Source: Dendrolimus kikuchii (Eukaryota > Arthropoda > Insecta > Lepidoptera > Lasiocampidae). From it: 64,000 bases of DNA. The stretch is taken from contig CM034392.1 in the NCBI GenBank assembly GCA_019925095.2, positions 16,339,387 through 16,403,386 on the forward strand, read 5' to 3'. Both the position numbers and the translations under genes were made by a program. Below are positions 43,501-53,599 of this stretch, in pieces (position 1 is the first letter of the stretch; the number at the start of each line of letters is the position of its first letter). The notes beneath the pieces are model-generated. The model did no database searches, had not been told where the DNA came from, and was given only the letters and a program-made list of their open reading frames with translations.

Positions 43501-46500
43501 AACATTTATTCCGCGTACAACAATGATAAGGGAGGTAACTTCCCGTCGCGGTTTTCCCTTTGCATATGAAGTTTTTTAAGGGCGTTATAAAATTTCTTAG
43601 AGGTCGGCAACACATTGACGACACCCCTGGAGTTGCAAACATCCATAGGCGACGGTAACTACTTTTCATCAGGTGGGCCGCCTGCCAGTTTGCCTGCTTC
43701 AGGCAATAAAAAAATTATATGTAAAACAATTAACATTAGATGTAATAACAAACAGCCCATAAACGACCCACTGCTGGGCTCGGATCTCTCATTTATAGGG
43801 TAACGGACAGTATATCCGCCAGGCTTATCCAAGGCGAATTGGCAGGTTTTAATTCATCGATTATCCTGATATGCAGGTTTCATCACAATCATTTTCTTCA
43901 CCGTGCAACGATATACACATTTAGTCAGGAAACTGACTAAGTGGTGTTTGCTTTCCGACCAGTTCGAACCCGCGCCCTTTGAGTTTGGGACGCGAGTGCA
44001 CTAACCGCTGGCTGGTAGTTTAATAGGGGTTAGCAAACTTAGATGACTACGGAGAATGATTACTATGCCCATGTCAGTAAATCAAATTAGTTGTTTTGTT
44101 ATTTAATATGCCACTTATAAATCATATGGGCAACCTACGCAACCAACGCAGATGCGACGCGTGGAGCGGCCCCCCACGCGGTCATTTGCTTACAGTGCAT
44201 TTTGATAAACGACTTTATCGCGATGTATTTAAAGCTTCTTATATTTTAAATATAGCTTTACACGTATATAGCCAATGTTACATATTAATGAATATTCAGT
44301 CAAGTTTTCGAATAATGTACAGGCCAACAGGCCAAGCAGGACAGCACGAGACGAAAGCCCGACGCATAAAACCTGCCACTTCAGTCGCAACCAAATTGAA
44401 GCTCTATAAATGACGCTAAACAGCGTAGTGCTTGTGACGTATCGAAATTTCATTGTTATTGGACTCGGGGTTCCGAAGATATAGCAGAAAAAATTTCAAA
44501 ATCAAATAAACGGTATATTAAAATATCGTTATGTTTATGAGAATTCTAAAACCAGTATGTACCTAATTAAGATCAGTAACATGCTTTACTAGACTCGATT
44601 AGGGCTAGGAAGGCGGACAATGGAAATACATAACGATAACCAGCACGACCACGTAAATTCAGTTATGACATCCGTCTTATTTAGAAAATATTGACGATCG
44701 GAGTTAAGATTCAAACGATAATGCTGCGTGGTGAAACAGACGACGGGTGTAATCATAATAATACGTAACAATTTTCATCGAGCATTTACACCAATAGTAT
44801 TTCTAAAACAAGGGTCAAAAGTTGGTCGTAAGACGCGGTCGAAGGTCCTGTCAAGCAATTGCTGTTCTATAAACCAAAATCGCGGCAGCGGGCGGCGAGT
44901 GCTAGAACCGACTGAAAGATATATTAGGTCCTTACATATGAAGTTGACGTTTTGTCGTACTGGCCACTTTGATCTCAAATATCTCCTCTTTGGTTAGGAA
45001 TTCCAATTTCAAATTTATACAGCTATTTACTTATGCTTTTGTGTTTTGAAAACCGTAATTCATTTGTTTTTTCCTCTTTTGGTTTTTTTCTTTGCGTCAC
45101 TCAATTTACAAAATGGAAAACTTGAAATATCGCATTATTTACGAGTACGAGTTCCATCGTGGCACCAGTGCTGCTGAAACGGGTCGAAGGATTATTGATG
45201 TGTATGGCGGCGGTGTCGCAAAGGAAAACACAGTGCGTTTTTGGTTCCAACGTTTTCGTTCTGGAAATTTCGATCTGCAGAACATTTTGATTGATTGATT
45301 GATTGATTTTATCGATTCCCGTCCGAATGGTTTTTTTAGTAAGGGGAACAATGAACTACCTATGAGATGGTAGAAGTACATAATTTATGTATATATATAG
45401 CAATGGTATACATACTTTGATTAAATAAATAAATTATATTGAAAAAAAATCGACTTTATGTTCCTGCCTTACAAAACACCAATTTCATATGTAAAGACCT
45501 AATATATTCACTGACCAGCATTTGTTAGCGAAACTTCTTTTGCTTTACCGTGATAAGGAGTGTCTGTTAGTGAAATTTGACGCACTTATTTGAGGGGTCA
45601 TAAGCACATGTCAATTATTTTTGAGCTGCACTCAATAACGTTTTTTAAATACACTTCTGTTATATAAGGCTATCTCGTTTCCTCATTTTAGAAGCTACCT
45701 TAATAGGGATACCGTATATGTAACTTAAAAGTGTAAAGTAAAAACAAGCAAAACATAAAAATTACCAAATAGTAATTTTTATGTTTTACTTGTCACCGAT
45801 TTGAAGATGTAGAAAATTTGACTTTTTACATTTTTGTTACTCTTTAAGTTTCTTTTTTATTAGATTTTTCTTTTCAATTCTTGTTATTACATCTTCTTTC
45901 AATCCACAACATTCCCTTATTACACTGTCCTTATCATATCATTTATCCTTACTTCACATATACTTCTCAATGATGTCATTTCAGCTACGTTTATCCTACT
46001 TTCATGCTTCTTCTGCCATACCTAACTTTCGATTGCGAATTTTAGCACCAACACCCTGTGATGAAAAAGTATAGTCATTGAAAACTGATAATTTAGTATT
46101 AAAAGTTTGTACAATAATTTTATTCCAGAAAATATGAATTGTCATTGGGTAAAGCCAGCATTGGAGCTTTAATTCAAAAGTTTTATTCAAACTAAGTTAT
46201 GATAAAGAACATATTTAAAGATCACACTTAACTTTTTGTAAACTTGATGCCTTAACAATAATCCTTCCACTATTTAAGCATATGTATAAGTCAAAATTTT
46301 AAATGATATAGTAATTCCAACCCAAAAATGTTGAGTGCTGGCTTGGGCCTTACAATAGACAATGTACACTAATTGTTGGCTATGGTGGATACATAGATTT
46401 TAATTTATCACCAGCAAGTTTTAAATGTGTATTCAGATTAGGCCAAAAAGTTCCTAAAATATGCATGCCCTCTGCTAAGAATCAATTGCATGTTATGGAA

Positions 46501-49273
46501 TAAGACACAGGTATAACAAAAAGGATCAGGGAGAAAGTCATACAGACCTATAAGTACTGGATCAATGTCAATGCCCATTACAGACCGAGCACCAAGTGTT
46601 CGGGCTACTGCAATGGATATGTGTCCAACATTACACCCAATATCCAACACATCTTTATTCTGGAACAGATGTCGATGCATCTCAAACACTTGAAGGCGGA
46701 TATCCATTGTTGCATTCAAATTACGGTATCCATAATACCTGAAAATATGTAAAAATAATATAAATTATAAAACAAGTAAATTACATAAACTAGTTCTTTT
46801 TCATTTAGAATTTCAATTCAACTAGTGTCCTACAACCTGCCTCGATTTATGTTTTAGCCAATGTAATCTGATTTATCGCCAACTGATAATATTATTGTTT
46901 TGGTCCTTTACTCTAAGACATACGTGATACTTTGTAAAGAACTGAAATTTCATCGTGCTTAGCCAAGGTATGTAACTCAAGAACTGCACCAGCTAAGATA
47001 ACATTGTGCGTAAAAAACATTGTGCAATTTAACTAGTTTTATATTGAATTCCACTTGGAGCCTATTCATATTGAAGTTCAATAGACAAGCTGACAGCCCA
47101 CCTGACAATAAGTGGTTACCATCTCTGTTGTAGATTAAAGACTATATTTGTTTATATATTAATAATATTGGCCTCTCGGTTTTCACATTATTATAATTTA
47201 AAGAAAATTGAATTGGTTATGATTCAAACACATAATGAAAATGCTGTTTTATTTTATTTAGTACCATTTTAATATATATAACTTTGACTAGTTCAGGACC
47301 ATATCAATTGCCTATGGATGTTTGCAACACCAGAGCCTTTTGTGTAAACTTATTACACTTTTATGTCAGCTTCACATATTTTTCATGAATTGATAGTATT
47401 ACAAAACTAAGTTATTGTTACTACTACATTTAGTTGTTATTCTTAAGCATTTTACAAATGTAATAAATACATCAGCTGAGTGTGTGTCAGACAGTACACA
47501 TTGAAGAGTTTTGTAGAGGACTTGACCATCCCATAAGATTATGTCATTTCGCTATAACACCCTAAAAACGAATTAAAAATACCATATCTATTTAAGAACT
47601 ACTTCACTGGATCTCTTTTCAACCAATTTTCAGTGAAAGTAAAAAACTCTACTACCTTCATTTTTTTTACACCTTTGGAAACCAATATGAGGGATATTGA
47701 CTTACAATATTTAACTTGCCCGACCTGAGCGAGTACACACTACAGGACTATGTACACTAAAAAAATGTTGTAACTCTCAGTATTTGATAACTATGCTAAC
47801 TATGCCCATGATAACTATGCTAGATCTTTATTTTTCAATGATTTCACCATGCACTGCCCTCTTTACCTGTATATAAAATAGACATTACTACTAATGGCTA
47901 GTTCCTATATCTTACTATTTGTTCTTTTGTGTTACCATAATTTGTGTTTTGACATTATTTGTATGGAGCTTGTAAAATTTTAACCAACAGTAAGGCAAAT
48001 GAAATGTTGGTAAGACATAAAAAGTCTTAGAGAAAAATTACTGTGCCATACAAAGACTGAGACAGAGACTGTCAAACATAATTATGTCATAAAAGATCAA
48101 TTAGTGCCAAATTTACTGCAAACCCTTAAAGTCCATTAACAATCATCCCAGTGAAAGCAGCACAAGATCGAAAAGGGTGTTTGCTGAATAAAAATTACTA
48201 GTAATAAATAAAACTTTAAAAGTACATTACCTATCATAGTTTCCATATTGATATCTTGAATTTTTGGCATGAAATGTTGGCAACTTTTGTTCTCCTTCAG
48301 ACTGGCTCTTAAGCTTAGTACGGTGTGGTGATATGGGGCGCTCTGGTGGTGCAATACGCTGCTGTGGTCGTGCCCGCATCCAAGCTCCTGGCTGAGGTAC
48401 CACTGGACTAACTATTTTATCCAATGAATCCATACGTCTTAATTTCTTTACATCTTTACCTTTCTGAGAGGCATTATCACTGTCACTGCATGATCTCTTA
48501 CGACATTTAGCTGCAACAGTAGATGTTGATGGCTCTGCTGGCAAAGGCTCTTTCATTCCATCCGGGTTCTCTGTGCCATCTTCTTTAGGTGACGAGTGTA
48601 ATGTATCTGTTGTGCGTCGCCTTATCCTGGCCTTTTTTCGTGGCTTGCGCTGTTGCATTTCTAAACGTTTTTCATACTCATCATTATCCAAAGGTTCCAT
48701 TAAGTTAAGAGGATCTCTAATATTTGGTGGAATAATAACATCAATTTTAGCCTTATGCCGAGGCGGAGTCGGCAATGGTGATGATTCTGGAGTGACTGCA
48801 TTCATAGCTCTGTTAACATCTTCATCTTGAAGGCTGTTTAAATTTAGCGGGTCAGATATGTTGCCTCCCAAAAGAAACTTTGTTGGTGGAATGAAAACTT
48901 CTTTGCGTGGCCTTTTATGTGGAAGAAAAAACTTAGAAATAGAAGGGAAACTTTGGGCTCGTTTTCTACCTTGTTTAAATTTCGTACCAGTGTAATGTAC
49001 ACGCCGTATTAAATTTCTATCGGTGTTGTCCTTAGAAGGAGTATGGCCTTTTTTTCCATAACGAAACTTCTTTTTAGTTTTCTTTGAATTACCAGCTCCC
49101 CCTGACTCACCTTCTCTGGAAATATTTGCATCCACCAAATGACCAACGGATTCGCAAAAATTTAGAGACGATTCTGCAGATTCAGCGACTTCATTTTCGG
49201 ATATTTCACCAGTTAATTCACTTGTAGTATCTTTATTCCGTCGAGTAAACACACTTTCTTCAGGACTTCCCAT
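36952..49273 (-). CDS. bin3: bin3/MEPCE-like 7SK RNA methylphosphate capping enzyme (whole gene)
   Basis: Five coding exons joined at GT-AG sites give 795 residues: 49,273-48,231; 46,738-46,548; 42,178-41,811; 38,273-38,049; 37,512-36,952. All junctions keep frame. The family adds a monomethyl group to the 5' gamma-phosphate of 7SK RNA in the nucleus, stabilising the 7SK snRNP that restrains P-TEFb. In Drosophila, Bin3 also acts in translational control with Bicoid. The N-terminal 347 residues are basic and probably disordered. Then comes a YYGYRN-type entry motif, SAM-binding VLDIGCNVG (379-386) and GIDIDP. Exon 4 carries the Bin3 core ([30 protein letters not shown]). Exon 5 has [16 protein letters not shown], followed by a Pro/Ala/Ser-rich tail. 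An insertion of about 100 residues in exon 3 splits the methyltransferase fold, as in fly Bin3. Family assignment is firm from motifs; the function is by homology. Confidence 0.9.
38049..38273 (-). CDS. bin3: bin3 exon 4 (Bin3 catalytic core)
   Basis: Acceptor TTTTTCAG before 38,273 and donor ACG|GTAAT after 38,049, exactly 75 codons. It begins GNYVPRED and contains [19 protein letters not shown], a Bin3-family hallmark, and [20 protein letters not shown]. Confidence 0.9.
38724..39178. mobile_element. hAT-like MITE in bin3 intron 4
   Basis: The left end TAGAGGTTCCGCGAATAG resembles the inverted right end TAGAAATGCCACGAATAT. Both subterminal regions carry many GGCCGAATA/TATTCGG copies, as in several hAT-derived MITEs. 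No clear 8-bp target duplication was found, so the class is inference. Confidence 0.5.
39185..40055. other. bin3 intron 4, no other feature seen
   Basis: AT-rich intron sequence without a supported feature. Confidence 0.5.
40062..41664 (+). mobile_element. Helentron/HINE-like element, copy B (in bin3 intron)
   Basis: Starts TCCCTATTAATATTATAGAT-GCGAAAGTAACTCT with a (TCTG)n run. Then come paired blocks GGACCGATTTGGCTGAAACT and TTTATCCCGGAAAATGGGAT, a 9-bp minisatellite, a second degenerate ATGCGACTCACTCG block, and the terminal hairpin 41,624-41,664 ending CTCTAG-T. The order is the same in copy C. It is inserted in antisense to bin3. Confidence 0.7.
40435..41330. repeat. 9-bp minisatellite of copy B
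   Basis: About 900 bp of GGTAGTTTT and GGTAGTTGT units with occasional GATTGGTAGA interruptions. It produces spurious Gly/Ser/Cys- or Val-rich open frames. Confidence 0.92.
41811..42178 (-). CDS. bin3: bin3 exon 3 (insertion within the fold)
   Basis: Acceptor TTTCAG before 42,178, donor CAG|GTAAG after 41,811. It begins [10 protein letters not shown], then a charged insertion with a duplicated EEDKKPE and a C-x2-C-x4-C-x2-C cluster (residues ~447-458). A basic [15 protein letters not shown] stretch follows, and the exon ends with the conserved FPYNVTFIQ strand. Confidence 0.85.
42185..42910. other. bin3 intron 3, no other feature seen
   Basis: AT-rich intron sequence. Confidence 0.5.
43145..43330 (+). 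repeat. GC-rich tandem duplication in bin3 intron
   Basis: Two units align: GTTGTAGGAAGCGGGAGGGG-CGACCATCGTCAAACCTTCT and GTTGTAGGATGCAGGAGGGG-TTATCATCGGCAAACCTTCT, each followed by GCG...GACTTA. The shared core also forms the arms of the foldback at 14,228-14,440. Confidence 0.7.
43430..43715 (+). repeat. SINE/LINE 3'-tail relative
   Basis: The last part, AGTTGCAAACATCCATAGGC, then a GGTAACTACTTTTCATCAGG block and GCAATAAAAAAATT, is the tail of the SINE-like repeat. The upstream ~180 bp differ from its usual 5' part and may be LINE 3' UTR. Confidence 0.55.
43860..44030 (-). repeat. tRNA-derived SINE
   Basis: On the minus strand an A-box-like AGCCAGCGGTTAGTGCAC and a B-box-like GGGTTCGAACTGG are spaced as in a tRNA. 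Downstream in the minus direction follows the CACGGTGAAG-AAAATGATTGTGATGAAA body. This is a SINE head and body rather than a tRNA gene. Confidence 0.65.
44035..44920. other. bin3 intron 2, one dispersed motif
   Basis: At about 44,450-44,495 the minus strand carries GCTATATCTTCGGAACCCCG plus AGTCCAATAACAATGAAATT, the third copy of the motif at 22,518 and 22,690. Nothing else is supported. Confidence 0.5.
44924..45502 (+). mobile_element. Internally deleted mariner with intact ends
   Basis: Left end TTAGGTCCTTACATATGAAG and right end (minus) TTAGGTCTTTACATATGAAA match at about 28 of 32 positions. TA flanks both sides (44,922-44,923; 45,503-45,504). The transposase starts at ATG 45,113 with [20 protein letters not shown] and a [14 protein letters not shown] block, the mariner HTH region. 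It then runs into a TTGATTGATT repeat and stops. At 579 bp it lacks most of the ~1.3-kb element, including the catalytic domain. Confidence 0.82.
45510..46430. other. bin3 intron 2, no other feature seen
   Basis: AT-rich intron sequence. Confidence 0.5.
46548..46738 (-). CDS. bin3: bin3 exon 2 (SAM-binding motif)
   Basis: Acceptor TTTTCAG before 46,738 and donor G|GTCTGT after 46,548. It encodes [15 protein letters not shown] and the class I methyltransferase motifs [15 protein letters not shown] and GIDIDPVLI. Phases fit both neighbours. Confidence 0.88.
47080..47335 (-). repeat. SINE-like tail interrupted by ~180 bp
   Basis: The tail blocks GCCCACCTGACAATAAGTGG-TTACCATC (to about 47,132) and GCCTATGGATGTTTGCAACA (from about 47,311) are adjacent in other copies but are separated here by AT-rich sequence in bin3 intron 1. 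Confidence 0.5.
47340..48225. other. bin3 intron 1, no other feature seen
   Basis: AT-rich intron sequence. Confidence 0.5.
48231..49273 (-). CDS. bin3: bin3 exon 1
   Basis: From ATG 49,273 ([12 protein letters not shown]) to a donor G|GTAATG after 48,231, ending two bases into an Arg codon. It encodes a basic, Ser/Pro-rich N-terminus with several Lys/Arg clusters ([28 protein letters not shown]) that look like nuclear localisation or RNA-binding segments. It ends [11 protein letters not shown], the usual start of the catalytic region. An in-frame upstream extension has no better Met. Confidence 0.88.
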
Positions 49274-49908
49274 TACGTGGAAGAGAAATCTACATTTTAG
49301 AAACACAATACATTTAAAATATTAAATTTACCGCCACTCCGGTACTTGCATTTGGCCATCCGTCAATGCTGGTAAACAGGTTAACAATGCAGTAGGTTTC
49401 TAAGATTATTTATTATTATCGTAATCTAAATATTACTATTATTTAATCACCAAACAGTCTACTTCTAACAACTTTTTGCTTTCCACTTAGTCATAAGAAA
49501 ATAGTCGTAGCTCTAAATAAACAATTCTATATATTTCACTTCACATCACGAAAGCAAGCAAAATATGGCATTGGCAAGGCACGGTGTTGCCAGATGACCA
49601 TGTCAATGAACCCCAAACTTTTTTCAAAAAGTCCCATATACTTTTTGAAAAAACCCTTTTATACTTTTTTAAAGGCGAAATAAAATAATAAAATAATGAG
49701 TAAAAACGTCACTAATTATGTCACCATTTTCGCTCACGGTACACTCACAACGTCCCATGTCAATGGTTATTAATTCCTATTAATTAAATAACCGGTCCAC
49801 TTGCGATTGTGACGCCAGCAAATAAGTGGAACTGGAAAAACTGTAGTCATGAACGTGGGCGTTGTGAGTTTCTAACGGAAAGTAGCCTATAGGATACGAC
49901 GTATACGG
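49274..49908 (-). other. Upstream region of bin3
   Basis: Probably holds the 5' UTR and promoter of bin3. No TATA box or other core motif was identified with confidence. Confidence 0.35.
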
Positions 49909-49913
49909 CATAA

Positions 49914-50889
49914 TTCCTATTAATATTATAAATGCGAAAGTAACTCTGTCAGTCTGTATGTTCCGTTTTCACGGAAAAACTACGGGACCGATTTGACTGA
50001 AACTCTGTATATATATATATTCGATACCGAGAATGAACATAGGATATTTTTTATCCTGAAAAATGGGATAGTTTCCGGGATAAAAATATATTTGTCTTTT
50101 TGTTTGTTATCTTTTTATGGAAAGACTATTAGACCGATTTGGCTGAAACTCGGTACATATATAATTTGAATACCAAGAGTGACCAAGGGATACTTTTTAT
50201 CTCGGATAATGGGATATATTTTGGGATAGATTTATGTAAAGTTTACCCCGGAAACTACGACTGGTTTTGTGATTGTGTCCATTTCGTCCACTGGGTCTAC
50301 TGGGTCCACTGGGTCCACTTGGTCCACTGGGTCCACTTGGACCACTGTGTCCACTTGGTCCCCTTGGTCAACTGGGCCCACTTGGAACACTTGAACCACT
50401 GGCTCTACCGGGTCCACTGAACTCACTGGGTCCACTGGACCCACTAGGTCCACTTGGTCCACTAGGTCCGTTGGGTCCACTGGGTCCACTTTGTCCACTG
50501 GATCCACTGGGTCCACTTAGACTACTGGGCCCACTGGGCCCACTGGGTCCACTTAAACCGCTGATTCCACTGGGTCTACTTGATCCACTGGAGTCACTGG
50601 GTCCGCTAGGTCTACTTGGTCCACTGGACTCATTGGGTCCACTGGACCCACTGGGTCCACTTGGTCTACTTGGTCCATGTTATCTATTTTGTCATTTTTG
50701 TCAACTTTTGTCATTTATGTAGTTTACATATATGTGGTAAAGTGGTATAGTTTGCGATATAAAATGAAGTGAATCTTTTGGGGGCAAATACATAAAAATT
50801 TAATACAATGTAAACTGTACTACTTGCTCTTTAAACAAGAAACACGCACTAGAGGTTGACCCGCGGCGCAGCCGCGGGCTAAACTCTAG
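49914..50889 (+). mobile_element. Helentron/HINE-like element, copy C
   Basis: Starts TTCCTATTAATATTATAAAT-GCGAAAGTAACTCT, with the same ACCGATTTGACTGAAACTCT and TGGGATAGTTTCCGGGAT blocks as copy B. A 9-bp minisatellite follows, then the terminal hairpin 50,849-50,889 with arms CCCGCGGC/GCCGCGGG and end CTCTAG-T. Confidence 0.7.
50278..50715. repeat. 9-bp minisatellite of copy C
   Basis: Units ACTGGGTCC and ACTTGGTCC, about 45 copies. It creates collagen-like (Gly-Pro-Leu)n and other spurious open frames. Confidence 0.92.
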
Positions 50890-50994
50890 TACATAAATAA
50901 TGTAAATCAACGAATGAATGAATTGAATTATTAAAAGGAACGATTGAATTAAAGTATGATTCACTATTAGAATGATAAAGTAATATTACATACA

Positions 50995-51062
50995 AACATA
51001 ACTTCACACCAGGTCCCTTGCGGGGTAGGCACAAACAACATAGCGTCATTCAGGCTTATAAA
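50995..51062 (-). mobile_element. 3'-terminal scrap of the RTE-type LINE
   Basis: The minus strand reads AAGCCTGAATGACGCTATGT-TGTTTGTGCCTACCCCGCAA-GGGACCTGG, matching the last codons of the RTE copy at 8,530-8,590. Confidence 0.8.
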
Positions 51063-51064
51063 GT

Positions 51065-51480
51065 AATAATACTGTATTATATCTTAGATATTATAATTGT
51101 AGTGATGAGAATTCTGTTTGTGGTTGAAGCCAGCGTCAAAAAAATTCCGAATTTGCAGGTTTCCCATCTAGCAGCTGTTCCCATTTACGTAAGAAAGAGA
51201 TGAGACAATTAATTCTGTACCCTATTCAATGATTGGCTAAACGTGACCAAGTTTTTAGTTGTCGGAAATGTCCAATGAAAATATTTCTTTGGTAAATGAA
51301 AATTAAAAAGTAGTTTTGTTCAATAAAAACAAATCTAACAAAATATCTATTGTCAACGCATTTCACTGGTTAGTGACGACATCGAGAATATCAGAATTAC
51401 TTGCTAATCAAGTGGAAGGTATATAAAGGAACTTGAACCATACACATATAGAACATTATTATATATACATAGCTCAGGAA
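51065..51480. other. Intergenic, no feature seen
   Basis: AT-rich spacer. Confidence 0.5.
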
Positions 51481-51482
51481 AG

Positions 51483-51932
51483 GAAACGTTATGCTGTACG
51501 GTTTTATTTTCTAAAAATGTGTAAGATTACTCTAAAATTAACAATAGCCGTAGGATATTGTTAGTTTTCTGACAAGTCGAAAAGCCATAAATATGTTAGA
51601 CTACACAACTCATATTTTTTAAATAATGTTCATCATCATCATTATTTTTAAAGTAATGTTTACAGTTTTAAAAACTAAAACTGCACAGCCAGCGTTAACC
51701 TTTATCTCCCTTAAATAAATTGTTCAATAGCAACATAGATACGCCGCATACACATTGAGTCTAAAGCATATTTATTCTAACAAACGAACAAAACGAAGCG
51801 AAGACAAGCAATCCCCCAGAGTTTTTGGCGGGAACTGAAAGGGGACGTTGTGCTGTGCAGTTTTATTTTCTAAAAATGTGTAAAATCTCTCTAAAATTAA
51901 CAATAGTTGTAGGATATTGATAGTTTTCAAGT
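51483..51932 (+). repeat. Pair of ~90-bp direct repeats
   Basis: 51,483-51,575 and 51,841-51,932 share GTTTTATTTTCTAAAAATGT-GTAA and CTCTAAAATTAACAATAG, then GTAGGATATTG. They are about 85% similar by eye and 360 bp apart. The origin is unknown. Confidence 0.7.
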
Positions 51933-52166
51933 AGTAATTATGTGTTTTTGTGAGAAATGTGAACTGTATAGTCAAATGTGGCCTTTCGAGTTTTCACAAG
52001 AACTCCGTTATACGGCGTCGATTGTAGCCTACAATACAATTGCGCCTGGCTTAAAGGCCGAGTTGCCAAGCCATAAACACAAAAAAGCAATCCCCTTTCG
52101 CTTACATTGGTCAATCGCAAGAGATGTAAGCTTCTTGGTCAATCGGCACGCGGCATGAATGGACAT

Positions 52167-53583
52167 TTTTTTTTTTGAGGCAAGGGAAAATACTTAACCG
52201 ATGTACGCACAATCTGGGCCGTTGCTAGGGGAACGACACGCGTCGGTCGGGGGCGATAACACTGCAGCAATAGTATGCTCTTGGCAGTGCTCTGTCCGCG
52301 ATCGACGTCACAGAATAGTGTGGAAGACTCCGAGCGTTGCTACACGAGCGAGCAACCCCAATACCCACTAAAACCCCCTCCTCCCTGTCAACCCTGCGCT
52401 TTTGTTTGTGTTGGAAAGGTTGAGATTTAGAATAGTTACACCCAATCGATCCAGCGCAATAAAGTGCCTGGAGTGTGTCCTGGGAGAACACGCCCCACTT
52501 CGTTGTGCGGAGGTAGAAGGTCCTTTGCTCTCCTAGCAAGCTAAAGGCCCCCCGCGGTAAACGGAACCTAACTCAGGGAGGGAAGTAATGCGCGTACCTG
52601 CCTCTCCGGGTGCCAGCTGAAGGCCGGCGACCTCGAGAAGACGCATTAGCACGCGCTGCAGGACTCCTCTCCCTATCGCGTTCTGCGGCCTCCTTGAGAG
52701 ACATTACTGTCTCACAAAAAGTAACCGCAGCCCCCAATTGTCGCTGCTCTGCAGCATGGCCTTGACCAAGTCGCAGAGCGAATCGACCGGACCTACATGC
52801 GTCTCAAGTTCGAAACGCTGCGGCGCCCATGCGGCACACTCGACTAGCGTGTGTAACGCCGTTTCGGGCGCGCCGCACTGGCGGCAGTCCGGGGAAGACA
52901 AGCAGTCCACAATGCGATACAGATACTTATCGAAACATCCGTGTCCGGTAAGTATCTGCGTCGTCCTGAAGGTCAGGGTGCCGCTGGTGCGGTTGACCCA
53001 TTCCGTCAGCTGTGGCCTGATTGCATCCACCGTGTAGCCGCCATAGGCCGCAGAGTTGTCGAGCTCTTGAGACTAGACGGCGATCATGGAGGCGGTTTCC
53101 TGTTTCCTGATCACCTCGATTTCGACCTGACAGAAGGTCAGGCCTCTAGCTAGGGCATCCTGCCGGGTGCGACGCACCTCTGTCAGGACGTTCGCCCGGA
53201 GATGCCAGGGCGGATCGCCTGCCAGGAGGGTGGCCGCCGTCCGTGACACTGTGCGATATCCCCGTATGTTCCTCACGACCAGAACCTGCTGCGCCCGGTG
53301 CAGCAGGGTTCGGTGAAGTGCAGTGGACCAGACGGGTGAACAGTACAGCGCCATACTCCTCAGGATGCCAGAGAAAAGTTTCTGCGTCGCACTCCCCGGG
53401 CCCTCCACGTTGGGAAGCAGCCTCGAGAGTGCGCCCGCGGACTTGACGAATTTGGGAACTAGCTGCTCAAAGTGCGCTTTGAACAGCCATTTCCCATCTA
53501 ATGGCCACCCCTTGGACCGAAACGGTCAAGTTCGCGGGGGGATTGCGAAATTTCCTATGGAACATGATGATGATGATGATTTC
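52167..53583 (-). mobile_element. R1-clade LINE, 5'-truncated (copy 2), with TSD
   Basis: GAATGGACAT occurs on both sides (52,157-52,166 and 53,584-53,593), a 10-bp target duplication. A poly(A) run (T-run 52,167-52,176 on plus) marks the 3' end. The coding region runs 53,564 to about 52,565 in minus orientation. It contains a thumb region with an internal ~40-bp deletion relative to copy 1, then LRSMALYCSPVWSTALHR. After a frame change, QILTGHGCFDKYLYRIV and the zinc knuckle C-R-Q-C-G...H...C follow. A frameshift near 52,733 precedes the final RGRYAHYFP. The ~390 bp to the poly(A) would be the 3' UTR. No rDNA is near. Between the 5' break and the duplication lies a short (ATG/ATC)n filler. 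Confidence 0.85.
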
Positions 53584-53599
53584 GAATGGACATGTACCA

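Noticed and set aside
50273..50722. 149-codon collagen-like (Gly-Pro-Leu)n open frame
   Set aside because: Produced by a 9-bp minisatellite; other frames on both strands stay open over the same stretch, and it lies within a non-coding HINE-like element.
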